Assembly (NCBI GenBank): GCA_026419775.2
Contig: JAOPGA020001377.1
Span: 1-47,048 of the forward strand
DNA: 47,048 nucleotides
Reading direction: 5' to 3'
Source: Acrasis kona
Taxonomy: Eukaryota; Heterolobosea; Eutetramitea; Acrasida; Acrasidae
Shown: positions 44,339 through 47,048 of the stretch, piece after piece
How the letters are laid out: the number at the start of each line of letters is the position of its first letter
How positions within the stretch are numbered: position 1 is the stretch's first letter
Program-made: the position numbers and the translations under genes
The notes under the pieces: model-generated
What the model saw: only the letters and a program-made list of their open reading frames with translations
Database searches by the model: none
What the model was told of the DNA's origin: nothing

Positions 44339-45301
44339 ATGACCGTCAATTCCAAACAGACCACTCTTAATGCATTCTTTAAGCAAGGACAAGCATCGAA
44401 TAATACCAAACCGACACAAACATCAACAACACCAATACGAAAGCCAAGGAAAACGAAGACTCATACTTCCATCTTTACAAAAGCTGTTGGGGCAACCACC
44501 CTTGACATTGAAAGAACAGAGCCTACAACACCAATCCCAAGGCAATCACCATTGAAAAAAAAACTAACTCAATTATGTATTGACGCAGGTCAGTCCAGTT
44601 TAAAGACCATAACATGTAAACTCTGTTGCATGGTGTACATGCTTGGGGAACCTGAGGACGAAGCAATGCATAGAAAGTTCTGTTGTGGAGCGGAAAAGAG
44701 CGATGTAAAAAAAGGAAAAAGGGAGTTCGTAAGGGCTGCACAATCATACGTTTCATACAAAGGATATAAATCAGAAAGAGTCTTAAGGAACATTGATGAT
44801 TCCAAAGTCATCGTAATCGGAAAAGATGACTCTCATCATTTAAGGAAAAAGGCCTCTGAGATTAGAAACCACATTGATGAGGAGCTTGGAGTTTTATCAG
44901 AAGTTGAGAGCAATGATTCTTTAACTTACTTGTACGTACGAGATTTTAAAATTCTCGGGTGCATAGTGGTAGAGCGTATACAAAGAGCTAGTCGTATAAT
45001 CGTTGAGGCTAACCTAACTTCACGGAGCTCCGACGAAGATGTCGCGAAAAATATTATGTACTGCGATACAAAAACAAGTGAAGAGGCGGTATTGGGAGTC
45101 AGTCGAATGTGGTGTCACTCACAGCATAGAAGAAAGTTAATTGTAAGTACCCTCATCGACATTGCAAGAGATACTTTGGTGTATGGGTACGTAGTTCCAT
45201 TGAGTAAAGTAGCCTTCTCCCAACCTACAATGGATGGAAAGCTGTTTGCACGAAAGTACATTCGCGTAGATACTTTTCTGGTGTACAAAAACACATTGTA
45301 G
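44339..45301 (+). CDS. Cohesin acetyltransferase Eco1/ESCO
   Basis: A 320-residue intronless protein that acetylates the cohesin subunit Smc3 to establish sister-chromatid cohesion in S phase. Residues 7-14 (QTTLNAFF) are a textbook PCNA-interacting PIP box at the extreme N-terminus, which fits replication-coupled action. A basic, Thr/Pro-rich linker follows. The C2H2-type finger is CKLCCMVYMLG...HRKFCCG (about residues 92-120). The acetyltransferase has VSRMWCHSQHRRKLI (acetyl-CoA loop, about 252) and the family hallmark VAFSQPTMDGKLFARKYI (about 290), ending FLVYKNTL. The stop is TAG, which shows TAG is not reassigned. Confidence 0.92.
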   Translation: MTVNSKQTTLNAFFKQGQASNNTKPTQTSTTPIRKPRKTKTHTSIFTKAVGATTLDIERTEPTTPIPRQSPLKKKLTQLCIDAGQSSLKTITCKLCCMVYMLGEPEDEAMHRKFCCGAEKSDVKKGKREFVRAAQSYVSYKGYKSERVLRNIDDSKVIVIGKDDSHHLRKKASEIRNHIDEELGVLSEVESNDSLTYLYVRDFKILGCIVVERIQRASRIIVEANLTSRSSDEDVAKNIMYCDTKTSEEAVLGVSRMWCHSQHRRKLIVSTLIDIARDTLVYGYVVPLSKVAFSQPTMDGKLFARKYIRVDTFLVYKNTL

Positions 45302-45769
45302 GCCAGTATTGTACTATTTATTATCAATGTAACATAATAAAATCTAATCACAGTGTTATCGATGTTTTCTGTTGCTCGAATGAAGTGAAGTTCAAATTTG
45401 TAAAATTGACGACAGAGTGGTTTGAACCAACGTCCTTTCGGGGACGAGCTTGAGTCGTCTATCTTTGAACGTATAAAACTCGATCAAGTATCATAAAATT
45501 ATAAATAAAATTGTTATTACCACTTTTATTAGGGTAAGGATAATCCAGGGGTTTCGAAGTTTACTGTAAAACCTTGTCCGGTGGTAACACTTATCGAGTA
45601 CTGTAAAACTATGTCGCCACGAGCATTAGGTTGCATCTGTCATCTGTTTCTTAGTGGCACGCTTTGCTCTATTCATATCGTCTCCGTCGGATGTAAGGAC
45701 TACATTGTTTGATCATGTGCATAAAATAAATTACTTCCCATTGCTGTTCAATTTTTAACAGAGATTACA
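45302..45769. other. Spacer with a tRNA-Leu(CAA)-like remnant
   Basis: On the minus strand at about 45493-45411 there is a perfect 5-bp anticodon-type stem GACGA/TCGTC around CTCAAGC (anticodon CAA), preceded by GATCGAGT like a leucine D-arm and followed by GGTTCAAACC like a B box. The acceptor pairs poorly and the T-stem is only 3 bp. It is probably a decayed tRNA or chance. Nothing else was recognised. Confidence 0.3.
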
Positions 45770-46430
45770 ATGCCGTTCAAGACAAACACACACAGTAGAG
45801 TGTACGCTAATGGTGAAGCCTTGCCAAAAGAGATGCAACGTGAAATAATTTTGAGTCGACTTGAGCTAATGAAACCTAGCAGAATTGCCAAAAAGTTATA
45901 GAAAAATAGTCAAACGATATTTGGATAGATACTTTAATAATGAAGAAGCACCTAAGCGTGGACGTCCAAATCAGCGTACAATTGAAACAAACCCTCAATT
46001 AATAAACTTCATTGAATTGATTACATTGGAAACCCATTACGTTCAATATCTGAAATTATTAATATTCTGTATCAGGAAACAGGTGTTCTACTTGAAGCAT
46101 GGGATGTTAGTAAAATTTGCAACAAACATTTAAATTTTAGACGCAAACGTGTATCCCATATAGCACGTAAAAGAACAACAGAAGAAGTCCAGTGGAAGAG
46201 ATTGTGTTGGAGAAATCGTGTTTGGAGATTCAACCCACAGATGTTCATTTACATAGATGAGTCTCACTTTGACCTCCGTGCTTTTAATCTTAGATATGGC
46301 TACTTTAAAAAAGGTGTTCGTGCGCAATGGGCTGCAGGCAATGTTACGTGGAATTTATTCTCGTTGATAATGGCCCAGTCAAGCTCAAAATAATTCACCA
46401 CTATTTAAGGTGGGGAGTTTTCAACCTTCT
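45770..46430 (+). mobile_element. Inactivated Tc1-like transposase
   Basis: ATG at 45770 opens a helix-turn-helix segment (MQREIILSRLELMKPSRIAKKL) that hits a stop. The frame shifts to RKIVKRYLDRYFNNEEAPKRGRPNQRT (second helix, then the GRP-type hinge). It shifts again to ILYQETGVLLEAWDVSKICN, RRKRVSHIARKR, and MFIYIDESHFDLRAFNLRYGYFKKGVRA, which has the first catalytic Asp of a DDE transposase. After GNVTWN the spacing collapses, and VDNGPVKLKIIHH, the second Asp region, follows in another frame, which implies an internal deletion. There is no third catalytic residue. I could not find terminal inverted repeats with confidence. Confidence 0.75.
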
Positions 46431-46448
46431 ATTATAAATTAGAAGGTT
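46423..46448. repeat. 9-bp hairpin within or after the transposase remnant
   Basis: AACCTTCTA at 46423-46431 pairs with TAGAAGGTT at 46440-46448 around an 8-nt loop. It may be a leftover of an inverted terminal repeat or chance. Confidence 0.4.
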
Positions 46449-47048
46449 TTGGAGTTGTAAATATCAACTAAGATCAAAAACTTCACACGTATGATGCCTA
46501 TCTCAAGCTATTGAAAGGCATTGGGTGTGGTTCAGATATGCAACAAAAAAGTAAAGGGCCACACCAAAAAAGATGTTCCAGGTGAAAGGAGCTACCACAA
46601 ACAAAGGAACAGAATAAAAATAATTTAACATTGACTAAACTCAAGGTGTGTAATCTTTTTGTTGTGTCTAACATTCACAGGATAACAATAATTCTATAAC
46701 TGGCTTTCTGCAAAATTTTGTACCTAATGAGGGCATAATGAACAAGGTATTTACTAACCAAAATCCACAAATCCCACTACACCAGAATAATCAACAACAC
46801 TATGAGAATGTATCCTCACAACCATTATCAAAAAACCTTATCAAACCAACAACTTGTGAATACATCCCCCCAACCATTATCAACAATTGTACAAATACAC
46901 AAACAAATACACAAACATTACCTCAAAATACCTTGTCAAACCAACAACTTGTAAATACACCCTCAATAACATTAAATCAATTATCAAGAAATGCACATGT
47001 TCACTAAAATGTAAATTACCCTTATTTACAATCCACACTCCAGCTTAT
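46449..47048 (+). repeat. Low-complexity region with imperfect direct repeats
   Basis: A C/A-rich plus-strand frame at 46738-47007 (89 codons, Asn/Gln/Thr/Pro-rich) contains two near-identical 32-bp units starting CCTTATCAAACCAACAACTT (46836) and CCTTGTCAAACCAACAACTT (46931), plus two copies of ACCATTATCAA. The frame may be coding (a disordered NQ-rich protein) or simply repetitive sequence. The stretch 46449-46737 shows no gene. The window ends here. Confidence 0.4.

Noticed and set aside
1-47048. Non-standard genetic code, CRISPR array, operons or integrated prophage
   Set aside because: TAA, TGA and TAG all terminate recognised proteins; genes are spliced, individually promoted and on both strands; no spaced direct-repeat array was seen.

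Overview
The window is nuclear DNA of a free-living-type unicellular eukaryote. Genes for pre-mRNA 3'-end processing, mRNA capping, primase, ER glucosidase II, cohesin acetylation and polyamine synthesis are interrupted by GT-AG introns, and the standard code fits every gene (TAA, TGA and TAG all end genes). The DNA is AT-rich and gene-dense. Of the 17 introns I could place, 15 are only 35-50 nt long, several with a CTAAC-like branch motif. A TEDC1-like centriole gene and a thioredoxin of the axonemal NME8/NME9 type suggest a lineage with centrioles or flagella. An amoeboflagellate such as a heterolobosean is my best guess, but the sequence alone does not settle this.

Layout. 1-1045: the 3' end of a coiled-coil gene. 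1345-5894: CstF-77/Rna14, a thioredoxin with a disordered tail, and a disordered CDK-substrate-like protein. 5895-6937: gene-poor, with a possible mariner remnant. 6938-20049: ABCC transporter, long-chain acyl-CoA synthetase, capping guanylyltransferase, glucosidase II alpha and primase small subunit. 20128-23488: tandem cytochrome b5, TEDC1-like protein, Rho GTPase and a spliced KxDL gene. 23590-24300: a decayed LINE-type reverse transcriptase. 24669-30304: secreted RidA-like protein, endoglycoceramidase-like GH5, chromodomain protein, an unknown and a leucine-rich-repeat protein. 30761-35611: HAD phosphatase, multipass membrane protein, S-adenosylmethionine decarboxylase with an upstream ORF, GST, and a tRNA-Gly gene with a 12-nt insert in its T-loop. 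35821-41594: PLC-X/DUF5050 protein, TM2 protein and a large secreted basic low-complexity protein. 42019-45301: a G-alpha-like/BTB/BTB protein and Eco1/ESCO acetyltransferase. 45302-47048: a wrecked Tc1-like transposase and low-complexity sequence.

Organisation. Five convergent pairs have only 9-23 bp between stop codons. At least seven genes have the stop codon inside an AATAAA hexamer, so 3' UTRs are probably extremely short. One divergent pair has start codons 15 bp apart. The genes do not form a pathway cluster; this is an ordinary compact nuclear region.

The most unusual items are the degenerate G-alpha domain fused to two BTB domains, the T-loop-interrupted tRNA-Gly, a perfect 25-bp inverted repeat ending one base before the acyl-CoA synthetase start codon, and the spliced upstream ORF of S-adenosylmethionine decarboxylase.
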